From the NCBI GenBank assembly GCA_021613375.1, contig CM038727.1, forward strand, positions 1,933,481-1,997,480: a stretch of 64,000 nt of DNA, written 5' to 3'. This DNA comes from Megaleporinus macrocephalus. Lineage: Eukaryota; Chordata; Actinopteri; Characiformes; Anostomidae. This document shows positions 34,206 to 45,663 of this stretch, one piece after another. The stretch's first letter is position 1. Each line of letters starts with the position of its first letter. Position numbers and translations under genes: made by a program. Below the pieces are notes generated by a model. That model had not been told where the DNA came from. It worked only from the letters and a program-made list of their open reading frames with translations, and ran no database searches.

Positions 34206-36900
34206 ACGTTCTGAAGTTACCTAGAAAGGTTTGAGCTGCTCAGCCACATTGGAGTCCTAAACTAAACTGTAAACCTACATGTATCTGTAGTGTATCTACA
34301 AGTTCTGACCATAGGAGTTGTAGAAACTAGTAGCAGAACTTTAGATCCAGACAGTCAGTGGAGTTTATGAAGCTCTGGTTTGGAGTTGTGAGGATCTGGA
34401 CTCGTCTGTAGTTGTAGACGATGTAGTTTTCTCCAGTAGGTGGACCATTACAGTGAGCAACTCTGGCAATATTTGTAAATAAGCTTATTTCTGATCTAAA
34501 TCCTTTTTGCAGGACTGCTGTTCACCTCATAAACCTTCTGAAGTTACCTAGAATGCACTGAGATGTCAGCCACAGTGGATTCTGCTCCTGAACTACACAG
34601 TAAACCTACATAGGGTCTGTCTCAAAACCTACATAGACGCTAATTCACATCATACTATGTGGCTCCCCACATGTAGACTGTCCCATTTCTTCTTAAATAT
34701 ACTTCTTAAGTCTACTGAGGTCATTTGAAATAGATTACAATGAAACTGGCAGTGGGCCAGTGTATGTACGAGTACTAACCATAGTTCATTTGAGGTTATT
34801 TAGAGTTTTAGAAACTAAAGCAGAACTTTAAATTCAGACAGTCAGTGGAGGTTATGAAGCTCTGGAGGTCTGTAGTTGTAGACGATGGATAGTTTTCTCC
34901 AGTAGGTGGACCATTACAGTGATCAACTCTGGCGATATTTCCATATATGGTTATTTGTGATCTGAAGACGTTTTGCACGATGGCTATAGCCTCATAAACG
35001 TTCTAAAGTTACCCAGAATGTAATGAGATGCCCAGCATTGGATTCTGTACAACTTGAGTCCTATACTACACTATAAACCTACAAAGACACGTAGACTGTC
35101 CCAATTCTTTGATACTTTAAATATTGTCGCTATCCAAAGAAAACCCAAACTGTCTTTACTTTCAATGTAAGTCAATGAAAACGGATTTTTGTCCAAGCTA
35201 TTTTGGAGCATTTCTATTGGTCCATTTATTATAACGTTTTCCCACATGGTTCACATCAGCTGCTGTGACAGCTCAACAAAAAATCAAATGTTAGGACAGT
35301 CTACAGTCTACCTTTTTCTGAATAAGGAAGATATTGAAGACAGTATATAAATAAGTATTGGGACAGTCTACGTGTTGTCTATGTAGACTCTCAGTTGGTT
35401 TTGAGTCGAATCCCGTGTGTCACTATATCGTTGGAACAGAGAGAAACTAACCAGCAGTGCTGCGTTTAAAATATACAGCCACAAACTGAACTGTGAACAG
35501 TGATTATTATTCAGTGTTAGTACATACTGTGCTGCACTAAACCCAGTTAAACTGAACTAACGACTCTCCAGCAGTGAAACCAGCAGTAGGTCAGTGTATC
35601 TACAAGTACTGACCATAGGTCATAGGTCATTTGAGGTTATTTAGAGGTTTTAGAAACTAGTAACAGAACTTTAGACAGTCAGTGCAGGTCATGAAGCTCT
35701 GGTGGTCTGTAGTTGTAGATGGTGGGTAGTTTTCTCCAGTAGGTGGACCATTACAGTGATCAACTTGGGCAATTTTTCTATATAGGGTTACTTGTGATCT
35801 GAAGACTTTTTGCACGACTGCTATACGCCTCATAAACGTTCTGAAGTTACCCAGAATGCGCTCAGATGTCAGCCACAGTGGATTCTGCTCCTAAATTACA
35901 CTGTAAACCTACGTAGGGTCATGTAGACTGTCCCAGTTCTTCTTAAACATACTGTCTACTGAAGTGATTTGACTTAAATTTCAATGAAACTGCCAGTAGG
36001 TCAGGGTTTGTACAAGTACTGACCATTGGTTATAGTTCATTTGAGGTTATTTAGAGTTTTAGAAACTAGTAGCAGAACTTTAGATCCAGATGGTCGGTGG
36101 AGCTTATGAAGCTCTGGCTTGGAGTTGTGAAGATCTGTGCTGCTCTGGTCTGTATTTGTAGATAATGGATAGTTTTCTCCAGTAGGTGGACCAATACAGT
36201 GATCAGAGATATTTCTAAATAAGCTTTTTTGTGATCTGAACATTTTTTGCATGACTGCTGTTCGCCGAATAAACGTTCTGAAATTACCCAGAATGGTGGA
36301 TTCGGCTCCCGACACAAGTACTGACCATAGTTTATTTGAGGTTATTTAGAGTTTTAGAAACTAGTAGCAGAACTTTAGATCCAGACAGTCAGTGCAGGTT
36401 ATGAAGCTCTGGTGGTCTGTAGTTGTAGATAATGGATAGTTTTCTCCAGTAGGTGGACCATTACAGTGATCAACTCTGGCGATTTTTGTAAATAAGCTTA
36501 TTTGTGATCTAAACCCTTTTCGCAAGACTGCTGTTCGCCTCATGAACCTTCTGAAGTTACCCAAAACCATTTGAGCTGCTCATCCACAGTGGATTCTGTA
36601 CAACTACACTGTAAACCTACATAGGGTCTCCAAACTTACATAGACTCTATTTTACATCATACTATGCGGCTTCGAACATATAGACTGTCCCAGTTCTTCT
36701 TAAACATACTGTCTACTGAGTTGATTTGGGTTTCTTTACAATGAAACCGGCAGTGGGTCAGAGTTTCTACAAGTACTGACCACAGGTCATCGCTTATTTG
36801 TGGTCATTTAGAGTTGTAGAAACGCGTAGAACCATTGCAGTGCTCAACTATTGATCACTAACTATTTCTAAATAAGCTTATTTGTGATTTTAAACTCTCT
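34206..36900. repeat. Imperfect 280-470-bp tandem family, about six units
   Basis: The landmark 'cctcataaacgttctgaagttac' (in variants) recurs near 34202, 34527, 34995, 35836, 36270 and 36546. Units share 'agttttctccagtaggtgga', 'ccattacagtgatcaactct', 'catgtagactgtccca' and 'aactagtagcagaactttag'. The unusually long third interval (34995-35836) holds extra sequence at about 35095-35400. Short minus-strand frames (36037-36570) are artefacts. Confidence 0.85.
35155..35300 (+). mobile_element. Insertion of a dispersed repeat inside the tandem family
   Basis: 'ctttcaatgtaagtcaatga', 'gcatttctattggtccattt' and 'cacatcagctgctgtgacag' align with 61177-61285. A reverse-complement relative lies at 62518-62600. 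No clear target duplication was seen. Confidence 0.55.
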
Positions 36901-37214
36901 CTGCAGGACAATAGCTGGTGGTCCTAAGTTCTGATCAGTCTTGAATTAATTAGGTAATCAAATTCCTAATCCTCGTGCGGGAAATGAAACAGTTTCATTA
37001 TTTTGAAAGGATGGTTCATACAGTGCTGAACAAATAGTGGAGATGTTGCTCGTTTCTGAGGACTCTCATAGCTTCATCCATCTTTGCCATTGTTTGAGGT
37101 CTGACCATATGAGTCACCGTCAGTACCAGAGCCCAACTTTCCCTCCTCCTCCTTCACCACACGACTAGCTGGACATACATATAGCAGGTATCTCTTCAGG
37201 TGACCACCTTAGTG
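36901..37214. other. Unique segment with homeodomain-type cores
   Basis: 'cttgaattaattaggtaatc' and 'aaattcctaatcctcgtgcg' (36941-36980) are clustered ATTA/TAAT cores in otherwise ordinary sequence. Confidence 0.3.
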
Positions 37215-38250
37215 GTCTCTTATTATTTACCATATAGGAGCACCTTGTAGTTCTGCACCTACAGACTGTAGTTCACGCAGTGACCCTGACGTGGTGGTGT
37301 TGTGTATTGGTGTGTGTTGTGCTGGTGTGAGTGGATCAGACACAGCAGTGCTGCTGGAGTGTTTAAACACTGTGTCCACTCACTGTCCACTCTATTAGAC
37401 GCACGCCTACCTTGCTGGTCCACCTTGTAGATGTAAAGTCAGAGATAATTGTGTTCCTCTAGTCCTTCATCAGTGGTCACAGGTCCTGCCCACAGTACGT
37501 CACCAACAGGATGCTGCCCACAGGATGTTCCCCAAGGACGCCGCCCACTGGACGATGCCCACAGGGTGCCGCTCACAGGATGCCGCCCACTGTACTCTTT
37601 ACACAGGACGCTCCCCAAGGACGCCGCCCAATAGACGATGCCCACAGGGTGCTGCCGACAATATGCTGGCCACAGGACACCACCCACAGGATGCCACCCA
37701 TTGTACTCCTTACAGAGGATGCTGCCCACAGGACGCCACCCACAGGATACCGCCCACTGTACTCCTCAAACAGGATGCTGCCCACAGGACAGCACCCATA
37801 GGATGCCACCAACTGTACTCCTCAAACAAGATGCTGCCCACAGAACGCTCCCCAAGGACGCCACCCACTGGACGATGCCCACAGGGTGCTGCCTACAGTA
37901 TACTGCCCACAGGACGCCACCCACAGGATACCGCCCACTGTACTCCTCAAACAGGATGCTGCCCACAGGACGCTCCCCAAGGACGCCACCCACAAGACGC
38001 TGCCCACAAGACACTGTCTACAGGACGCCGCCCACTGTACTCCTCAAACAGGATGCTGCCCACAGGACATTCCCCAAGGACGCCGTGCACAGGACGATGC
38101 CCACAAGACACTGTCTACAGGACGCCACCCACAGGACGGATAAACTGGATAGTTTTGGTTGGTGGACGATTCTCAGTCCAGCAGTGACACTGAGGTGTTT
38201 AAACACTCCAGCAGCAGCAGCACTGCTGTGTCTGGTCCACTTTATGTCCA
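37215..38250. mobile_element. Palindromic DNA-transposon-like repeat, copy D, with expanded core
   Basis: The left part (37262-37478: 'gtgagtggatcagacacagc', 'ctggagtgtttaaacactgt', 'ttcatcagtggtcacagg') and right part (38141-38248: 'ggatagttttggttggtgga', 'cgattctcagtccagcagtg') are collinear with copy C. A 14-bp minisatellite occupies the middle where copy C has two units. Confidence 0.85.
37479..38140. repeat. 14-bp minisatellite (ACAGGACGCCACCC), about 47 units
   Basis: Repeats of acaggacgccaccc with variants acaggatgctgccc, actgtactcctcaa and acgctccccaaggac occur in a loose higher-order order ('ccccaaggacgcc' at about 37529, 37614, 37852, 37977 and 38072). Several frames on both strands stay open for up to 229 codons as artefacts (Pro/Thr/Gly/Cys-rich). 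Confidence 0.95.
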
Positions 38251-38800
38251 GCAGTGATTCTGATTGGAGGTCAGGTGCAGCAGCCGTACGTCAGCGGCAC
38301 AGCCGTGGTGCGAGTCTCCACCTGTAAGGGAAGTTGGGTAGAGAAGAAAGAGAAGAGAAGAGAAAAAGAGACATGGCTGCTGTTTACTGAGCTGTAAACA
38401 AACGTACCCGCTTCCAACCGGAATAATAAGGAGCTGCCTCGCGAGGCCTTCGCCGGATTCTGTGGTGCGCGTCGTGTGTCCAGCGCGGTGAAGCCGCGGA
38501 CACTCTTTCCTGCAGCTAATACCCAATTAGGGAGATGATTATTGATCCGGGTGCTAAAAGTTGACCACTAATCTCCTCTCTCGCAGGAGACGATTGATCG
38601 ATTGGCTGCTGTAATGAGCAATCTCGGTTGTTTACAGATAATATAAAACAGAATTCCAGTTAGACTCTGCTTTGGACCAATCAATAAACTAAAGCAGGCC
38701 TCAGGATTTATTGTCTTATTGTTGAGTTGATATTTATTCACGCCAGCGGCCCAGAGACCTTTACAGCCCCCACAAATATTCAAATCAGACTATGAGCAAT
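38251..38800. other. Unique segment, candidate regulatory DNA
   Basis: From 38400 to 38640 the sequence is CpG-containing and non-repetitive, with 'aatacccaattagggagatg', 'attattgatccgggtgctaa' and 'cgattgatcgattggctgct', which carry ATTA and TGATTGAT-like (PBX/HOX-type) cores. Binding is not shown. Confidence 0.35.
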
Positions 38801-39117
38801 ATTGTATATGTATCATTTATCAGTTTTCTATACATGCAGTTACAAAACCGATCGATTTGGCTGATGCATACAGCAGTTTAGCTCCGCCCCTTTACAGTGA
38901 GGATATAATTAGCTTGCTTGTTTAATGAGGCACAGTACCTTTCAGCCAATCAGAACAGAGACCATTCACATATATTAGTCCTAATTTAAATTAATTTATA
39001 ATAAATAAATATATATTGTGTTGAATAATTCATTGTTTAATGTTTGAAAGTAGAATTTTGTCCCAAAAAGACTAAAATGGCCCAAAACTCGCAATTAGAC
39101 AAACTGCTCTCCAGCTG
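38801..39117. other. AT-rich unique sequence
   Basis: No feature seen apart from AT-rich stretches around 38990-39030. Confidence 0.4.
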
Positions 39118-39537
39118 GATAGGACTGCTCACCACTCCGGGCAAGTGTGCTCACTGTCCCCTAGTGTGTGTGTTCACTAGTGTGTGTCTATGTGGGTGTT
39201 TCACTGCCCCCTAGTGTGCATGTTTACTAGTGTGTGGGGGTATTTCACTGCCCTCTAGTGTGCATGTTCACTAGTGTGCGTCCATGTGGGTGTTTCACTG
39301 CCCCCTAGTGTGTATGTTCACTAGTGTGTGTCTATGTGGGTGTTTCACTGCCCCCTAGTGTGCATGTTTACTAGTGTGTGGGTGTTTCACTGCTCCCTAG
39401 TGTGTATGTTCACTAGTGTGTGTCCATGTGGGTGTTTCACTGCCCCCTAGTGTGCATGTTTACTAGTGTGTGGGGGTATTTCACTGCCCTCTAGTGTGCA
39501 TGTTCACTAGGGTGTGTATATGTGGGTGTTTCACTGC
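39118..39537. repeat. SINE-tail-derived TTCACTAGTGTG minisatellite, locus 2
   Basis: Starts with 'ggataggactgctcaccact' like 1-50 and 55855-. It then repeats 'gggtgtttcactgccccctagtgtgcatgtttactagtgtgtg' (in parts) with a 60-70-bp period about seven times. 'aggttaaatgtgaagg' follows at 39543. Confidence 0.85.
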
Positions 39538-40120
39538 ACGACTAGGTTAAATGTGAAGGTCAAATTTTGCAGTGTGAAAACACAAGTGACAGAATATTAA
39601 TTTTAAACTTAATCAGTTAACAGTGTCACCTACATCTTTCTCTTTGATGCGTTCAAGAGCTTATCTTTAAAAACAAACAAAACCCTCCATTCATCCTCTT
39701 AATCCTGTCCAAATGTAAAGTATCATGTTTTCATACAAAATCATCATAAACCAAAAAAATATGGTAACCGTCATTAAGCATTTCTTTTCCTCTTCCTCCT
39801 TTTTCCTACAAATCCCACGCTACACCTGCAGCACGCCCACTGAAGTGTTTATATTTGTAGAAGATTTGGCTTTTGGTTACCTCTCTGTTGTTCCCCCAGA
39901 TTAAACACACACACACATTTTTGTCACCCCCAATCAATTTCCAGATCCCATACCATACATAACACTTTATAGTTTATAACTTGTAATATGAAGAACGCTG
40001 TTCTTCTAAATTCTGGAATTTTATAGGCTTGAATTAGCAAAGCTTGTGTAAAATCACTAACACAATAAAACATTCATGCTCACAAAATTATTATAAAAAG
40101 ATACATTCATGGTTATTAAG
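39538..40120. other. AT-rich unique sequence
   Basis: No gene or named repeat. A short (CA) run lies at 39906-39916. Confidence 0.4.
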
Positions 40121-40205
40121 CTAAAATTAGTTATATAAGCACATGCCTGGTATTATTATACAATATTATGTAAACTGTATAACATGCAGTCCTGTGTAAA
40201 GGTTT
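40121..40205. repeat. Diverged relative of the 193-bp satellite
   Basis: 'agttatataagcacatgcct' followed by 'ggtattattatacaatattatg' in parts resembles the 'aagcatttatac...tgcctggcattatgag' section of the 14.6-17.1-kb unit. Confidence 0.4.
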
Positions 40206-40277
40206 TATTCTCTTTGGTGACATTATTATATTTAAAAAGCTATTATTTCCAGACAGCAAGTTTTATTTACTCAGTAA

Positions 40278-40890
40278 ACACTTTATTATTAAATATTAAA
40301 CAGTATTAATGGAGTAAGTAGAGCTTTTACACTTTATTATTAAATATTAAACAGTATGAATAGAGTAAGTAGAGCTTTTACACTTTATTATTAAATATTA
40401 ATCAGTATTAATACAGTAAGTAGTGCTTTTACACTTTATTATTAAATATTAAACAGTATTAATAGAGTAAGTAGTGCTTTTACACTTTATTATTAAATAT
40501 TAAACAGTATTAATAGAGTAAGTAGTGCTTTTGCACTTTATTATTAAATATTAATCAGTATTAATACAGTACGTAGTGCTTTTACACTTTATTATTAAAT
40601 ATTAATCAGTATTAATAGAGTAAGTAGAGCTTTTACACTTTATTATTAAATATTAATCAGTATTAATAGAGTAAGTAGAGCTTTTACACTTTATTATTAA
40701 ATATTAATCAGTATTAATAGAGTAAGTAGTGCTTTTACACTTTATTATTAAATGTTAATCAGTATTAATAGAGTAAGTAGAGCTTTTACACTTTATTATT
40801 AAATATTAATCAGTGTTAATAGAGTAAGTAGTGCTTTTACACTTTATTATTAAATATTAATCAGTATTAATACAGTAAGTAGTGCTTTTC
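40278..40890. repeat. 51-bp minisatellite, about 12 units
   Basis: 'acactttattattaaatatt' + 'aatcagtattaatagagtaa' + 'gtagtgctttt' repeats with an exact 51-bp spacing (40278, 40329, 40380, 40431 and so on). It joins directly onto the dispersed repeat at 40915. Confidence 0.97.
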
Positions 40891-41215
40891 CATACGTCAG
40901 TGTGTTTATTTAACTCTTTCCAAGCTTCTCCTAAACAACCCAGTATTATTATCAGTTCTGATCTAATACCTGCTTTGACTGCTCAGTACTTCATTAAGAT
41001 AAATCAAGATTTGCTGCTGAAGGAACTGAACACATTCATACAATGTCTGGGGCGTCCAGGAGAAATCTGGAACCTAACTTTGTTCTTCAAACTGGAGCTC
41101 AAGATCTGATCTACTTCTCTCACAATAACATATTTATGTTACTTTGTATTGTATGTCTGATTATTTACATCTGTTCTAATCAGATCTGCTGTTCTTACTG
41201 GTGATCACACACTTA
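40891..41215 (+). repeat. Dispersed ~300-bp repeat, copy 3
   Basis: Collinear with copies 1, 2 and 4. Its upstream segment 'tccatacgtcagtgtgttta' is shared with copy 4 (inverted, 59895-59925) but absent from copies 1 and 2. Confidence 0.85.
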
Positions 41216-41800
41216 TTAATTAACACAGCATTCATAGAAAGTGTTACTAGAATGAAATGATAGTGAGTGCTGCAGTTTGGTGGCTGGTTTGGATATTTTA
41301 GCAGATTGTGTTAGAAGTTGCCCGACCTCGGTGATCCTCCACCTCAGAAACAAAACAAAGAATCACCAGCGAGTAAAAGATAGCGCTAATCAAGCCAGGT
41401 TACTTCTCGTGCCTTGGGGGGTTTATTATGTGAGCGTTAATTAGGAGGGAAAAATGCCACCACTGGTCACAAACAGTGTTACCGCTGCTAATTACCCACT
41501 GAAGGCAGCGCTGCCTCCCCTGCTCCTTCTCACTGTGAGTTCTTTATTGCTAGTAAGGGCCATCAAACAGTGCCGTGAGCTGGGAGGGAGTAGCTCGTTG
41601 CCTGCAACTTCAAGCCATCCAGACACCATCAAAGCTGCCGCCCTGTGTTTTCCTTCTTTATACTTTCTTTCTCTTCTTTTTCTGTTTTGGTGGCGAGTTT
41701 TTGGGGGGGCGTTAAGGTGCATAACACAACAGATGACCGCCTGGTTTGATGCCAAGAAGAAGAAGAGTTGAATCGGATTTATTTTAAAGCTACACGACAA
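41216..41800. other. Unique segment, candidate conserved non-coding element
   Basis: 41375-41650 is GC-balanced and non-repetitive, with 'agcgctaatcaagccaggtt', 'gtgagcgttaattaggaggg' and 'accgctgctaattacccact', three TAAT/ATTA cores in 100 bp. The 105-codon frame at 41454-41771 (+) and its antisense frame have no recognisable product. Confidence 0.4.
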
Positions 41801-41814
41801 TTAAGTATATTTAA

Positions 41815-41877
41815 AAACCGTTCGTAAAACACTTTGAGCTGCTGGTATGAAAAGTGCTCTATAAGTAATTATTATTA

Positions 41878-41909
<32 letters not shown>

Positions 41910-41912
41910 GAT
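41815..41912 (+). mobile_element. LINE/SINE 3' tail with (ATT)n
   Basis: 'acactttgagctgctggtat' then 'gaaaagtgctctataagtaa' and an (ATT)n run match the 3' tails of L2-type fish retroelements. Nothing upstream supports a body. Confidence 0.6.
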
Positions 41913-42360
41913 AGTCTAATATTTGGTTACATTCATTGTTTTACTCTCCAAAGGAACAGTGTTAATTCTGTGCAGTGTGTTTCCTCTATATAGATTTTCT
42001 ACACCTCTACTTGTATATAATTTGCACATGCAGGACTTGTTCGTTTGTGAATGTGAGTGATGTACACGAGTACTAGAGGATCTGTTAACTCTTCAAGTAA
42101 GCTGGTACATGATGGTTTAATCTCTGCTGGATCGTCAGCTCCATGACTGTGTTGGTTAAAGTTAAATGTTAGAGTCAAGGAGTCGATTCCATTGATTTCA
42201 GTGGCAGGAGTTACGAGTCGGATTCAGTATATATATATATATAATGGGCTTCATTGGTCTACAGAAAATAATGAATGTGTTAATGAGAAACCATCCAGTA
42301 AAACCTTTAGACAAGCCAAACTAGATTACTCCAAATTCCAGTAGAAGATGAGTAACGCCC
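41913..42360. other. Unique sequence
   Basis: No gene or repeat recognised. A short (TA) run lies at 42228-42243. Confidence 0.35.
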
Positions 42361-42379
42361 AATATTATATAGAAGAATA

Positions 42380-42900
42380 AAAGAAATCAAGGATTCTGAG
42401 GCAGTAACGCGTCCTCTGTACAGGAAACTCTAAATAAGAAGTAAATTGAGTGTAATCCCGGTGACACCGTGCCGCTCCTGCAGCCAGCTCTGCTCTCACT
42501 GCTGAACTAAAACCAACAATGGAGAGCAGAGCAAACAAACTTCTCGGGCTCATTTGCAAAGCTGGGTTAAGCTTATGTAAAAGAGATGCGTTCGGGGAGT
42601 TCTTCGGAAGCTCGGAAACAAACACTTCCCCCCCTTTGACAGGCGAGTGACAGCTATTGAAATGCAAACTGTCATTAACAAACACAACCCTCAGCGACAC
42701 CTGCTTTAATCACGCCAACAAAGGCGCAGCGAGTGGCCGAACCCCAGCCCCCTCCTGCTCCCTCTGATATTCAAATGAGGGGGAGGTGCTCGGCGCCACA
42801 ACAACAACATCAAAAGAATGGCGAACTTGCGAGGCGGGAAGAGATCCACCCGTGTGTTTTCTCTCTTTAGCGGCGCACGCTAATCAACTTCCTTAATGCT
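42380..42900. other. Unique segment, candidate conserved non-coding element
   Basis: 42500-42790 contains 'gacaggcgagtgacagctat', 'tgaaatgcaaactgtcatta' (octamer-like ATGCAAA plus TGACAG/CTGTCA, MEIS/TGIF-like) and 'ctgatattcaaatgaggggg'. A minus-strand 111-codon frame (42365-42700) crosses it without recognisable domains. Confidence 0.4.
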
Positions 42901-43369
42901 CAAAGCACACGGTTGGCAGGGTTTCGGGGGGGTTGGGGGGGATTTGGGGGGGGGGGGGTTGTTGGGAATCCACTGATTGGTTGAGAGTTGCTACCTCAAG
43001 GTTGCATCTGCTGAGGATTGTGAATGATAAAGTCTGGTTTATTGACCAAGGGGTGAAACTCAGGGTGTCTCTAATTAACCTGAAGACCAAAACTTTCCTG
43101 AACTTTCTTCAGAATAAAGGCGTTAAAGAAACACATTCTTTGAGTAGCCAGAAGCCACCAGACTGAAAGGTTATTAGGGAACCAAAAATGGTTCTTCTTC
43201 AGCAGAACTGAGCTTGTTATCAGCCTGACGGACCCTCAGTGGACTCCTCTGCCTTCTGTATTATTCTGTGACACAGGTCACTCATACTGTTCTTGCAATT
43301 ATTCCATTTCCAATATCACAGTATATTCCAAGATTGGGCAGGTGCTGAATTATGGTTAGAAAGTAAAAC
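42901..43369. other. Unique sequence with G-run
   Basis: 42926-42964 is G-rich, with 'gggggggttggggggg' and 'ggggggggggg' tracts that could form a G-quadruplex on the plus strand. 43175-43200 has one GGTTCTT-type repeat fragment. Confidence 0.4.
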
Positions 43370-43990
43370 CGAATTGACATCAAATCCTAATGTTGGCTTG
43401 ATGTCATCCTACAACTTTGGACAGCCATTAGATTTTGGTTGAAAATGAAAATTTGGTTGGCCTTAAAACCTAATACTGGCTTGACCTCAGCTTCCATCTT
43501 TGAACAGGCATTGATTGTTGGTTGAAAATGAAAATTGTGGTTGACCTTAAAACCCAACATTGGCTTGACCTCCTCTTCCATCTTTGGACAGATTTTTGAA
43601 TGTTGGTTGAAATTGAAAATTGTGGTTGACCTTAAAACCCAACACTGGCTTGACATCAGCTTCCAACTATGGACAGGCATTGATTGTTGGTTGACATTGA
43701 AAATCAGGTTGCAACCAAAAACCCAACATTGGTTTGATGACAACCTTAAGTTTTTTGTTAAAAATAAAAAAATTGGCTTGACATTAAAACCCAATGTTGG
43801 GTTTTTCATTTTCAACCAAACTGTAACACCTGTCCAACGTTGTAGGTTGACCTTAAGCCAATGTTGGGTTTTAAGGTCACCCCAATTTTTACTGTCAACC
43901 AAAATTCAATGCCTGTCCAAAGTTGGAGACTGACATCAAGTCATCATCAAGTTTTGATGTGAGGCCAATATTGGCTCCAAAGGGGCCCAC
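43370..43990. repeat. 84-bp tandem repeat with inverted half
   Basis: 'ggcttgacctcagcttccat' units recur at 43393, 43478, 43562 and 43647 with 84-85-bp spacing. After 43795 the same words appear reverse-complemented ('aaccaaaattcaatgcctgt', 'ggttgaccttaagccaatgt'). The switch point is a near-perfect palindrome, AAAACCCAA TG TTGGGTTTT (43786-43805). Frames of 171 (-) and 132 (+) codons are repeat artefacts. Confidence 0.9.
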
Positions 43991-44330
43991 GTGAATAATC
44001 ATGGACTATCGACAGTCGACAGTCAAAACAGAAATAACTGTAACCCTATTGGGACCACAATTATAGCCTAACTTTGACCAGTGAAAACAGTGACCAAAAT
44101 GGTCCACATAATGGTAGCCTAACTAGTCCCCACAATAGTAACCCAACTGGGACCCACACATGTAGTCTAACTGAGTCCCATTGAACCCTGCTGGCCTCCC
44201 ATTGGTGGCCTAACTGGGGCCCAAGTATTACCAATCAAAAAGCCCATGTAAAACCTATACAGCCCAGATAAAACCCATACGTGGCACACATTAGCAAACC
44301 TAACACGACAGAAATGTAGAAATAAATAAA
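43991..44330. repeat. Degenerate 'GGGACCCACA..TAGCCTAACT' repeat
   Basis: Repeated 'tagcctaact', 'gggaccacaat', 'gggacccacaca' and 'aaaacccatac' words with irregular 30-50-bp spacing, like a common diverged fish minisatellite. Confidence 0.5.
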
Positions 44331-44998
44331 AATATAAATAATCTTTATTGTCGGGATGCTTGCACACTTTCACACTAATGTTTTTCAGTTGGTCTGTCAG
44401 CAGAAGCGTGAACCTGCATGTCTGGGGATTCTGTTTATAGCCTGTTTATGTGAATTATGTTAATAAGGTTATGTATTTCTACATTGTGTTTAGCAGAAGC
44501 CAATGTTTAGTGGACATGAACGTCAACAGTAACACCTGGACTTTTCTCTGAGCCACTTTAATTAGATTTTTGCTGTACTTTGATGTTTACTTGGCCAAAA
44601 TGATAACCCATTCTCTCTGGCTGGAGCAAATGGGGTTCCATTCCCAGTTCAGGCAGGAGACACTCCCTGAGCAGAATTCCTTTTGCTTTGTCTTTTTTAT
44701 TCTTCTGTTTTAGTTTATAGTAATAAACTGCAATATATCACAAAATATATGACAGTTCTTTAAAAACATACTGTCGCTCAATAATAAAACCATATTGTGG
44801 CACCTGCAGTGATTTCTTTTCCTAAAAATTTATATCATAGCTTGAAGACTTCCAGCAAATATGAAAATATTAAACATACAAATACAGCGGAGTTTGAGAT
44901 CCTAACTTGAGATTATTAAAAGTCAAAAAGATAATGTTTTATTTTTAACAAAGTCAAGAAATATGGCTTAGAAGACTGTTTAGCTCCGCCCACTGTTC
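44331..44998. other. AT-rich unique sequence
   Basis: No gene or named repeat supported. Confidence 0.4.
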
Positions 44999-45089
44999 GG
45001 AAACTGACGTAGGTGTTATGCAGGTGACGTAGATGGTGGACAACAACACTAGAAGATGCACTTATGGTAACGTACTCTGACAAATTGTT

Positions 45090-45421
45090 GTTTTTGGCTG
45101 CAGTAATTGGATGTACAGTGGACCCCCGTACACAGATGACCCAAAGACCCCCAAAATATCCAGAAAGTGACTAAACCTGTCAACTTTAAACAGCACATTG
45201 GAAAAGACCATCTTCTCACTCCATCATCTGTAGATCATCTCAGTCTGAAGATTATCACTATGGGACGTAGACTTACACAACGACTGGATCTCAAGTCTGG
45301 CTCTGTTCCAACAATATGGGCGTGTAAGGAAACCAGCGAGAGGAGTTCAAGACCCTCCGTGTACGTGGAGGTAAACCAGGTCAGCTCAGTTACTGAGCCT
45401 GCTTTAGCTGATGTTAGCTAA
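45090..45421 (+). pseudogene. Degraded THAP-domain coding remnant
   Basis: In the frame open from 45167 the segment DHLLTPSSVDHLSLKIITMG and then RLDLKSGSVPTIW aligns with the second half of a THAP zinc finger (C-S-x-H-F ... L-K-x-x-A-V-P-T-I-F). The zinc-binding Cys before the His is lost (GKDHL) and an upstream stop interrupts the frame near 45140. 'ttgtttttggctgcag' (45088-45103) could be an old splice acceptor. Confidence 0.45.
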
Positions 45422-45663
45422 CGTTAGCTTCACTTGCTAAGTGTGGTGCTTATGCTAAGCTAATGTAGCTGAGTTATGAAGATGTATAGAGTCGTATGAG
45501 AGCGAGTTCCACTTTAATCATATCTACTACAATAACTGTACCTCTATATCTGAGTGTAGCTGGTTGCTAGGCTGGTTGCTAGGCTGTTGTCATGAGTAAT
45601 GTTGGTTATTTAGCTACATACTGTTTACACTCAGGATGAGCTGCTGTTGTGGGTGTGGTTTGA

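Noticed and set aside
37525..38327. 220- and 229-residue Pro/Thr/Gly-rich frames
   Set aside because: They are created by the 14-bp minisatellite inside a transposon copy; frames in other registers are equally long.
43387..43933. 171- and 132-codon frames with NQH/WVL repeats
   Set aside because: They follow the 84-bp tandem repeat on both strands and show no independent domain.
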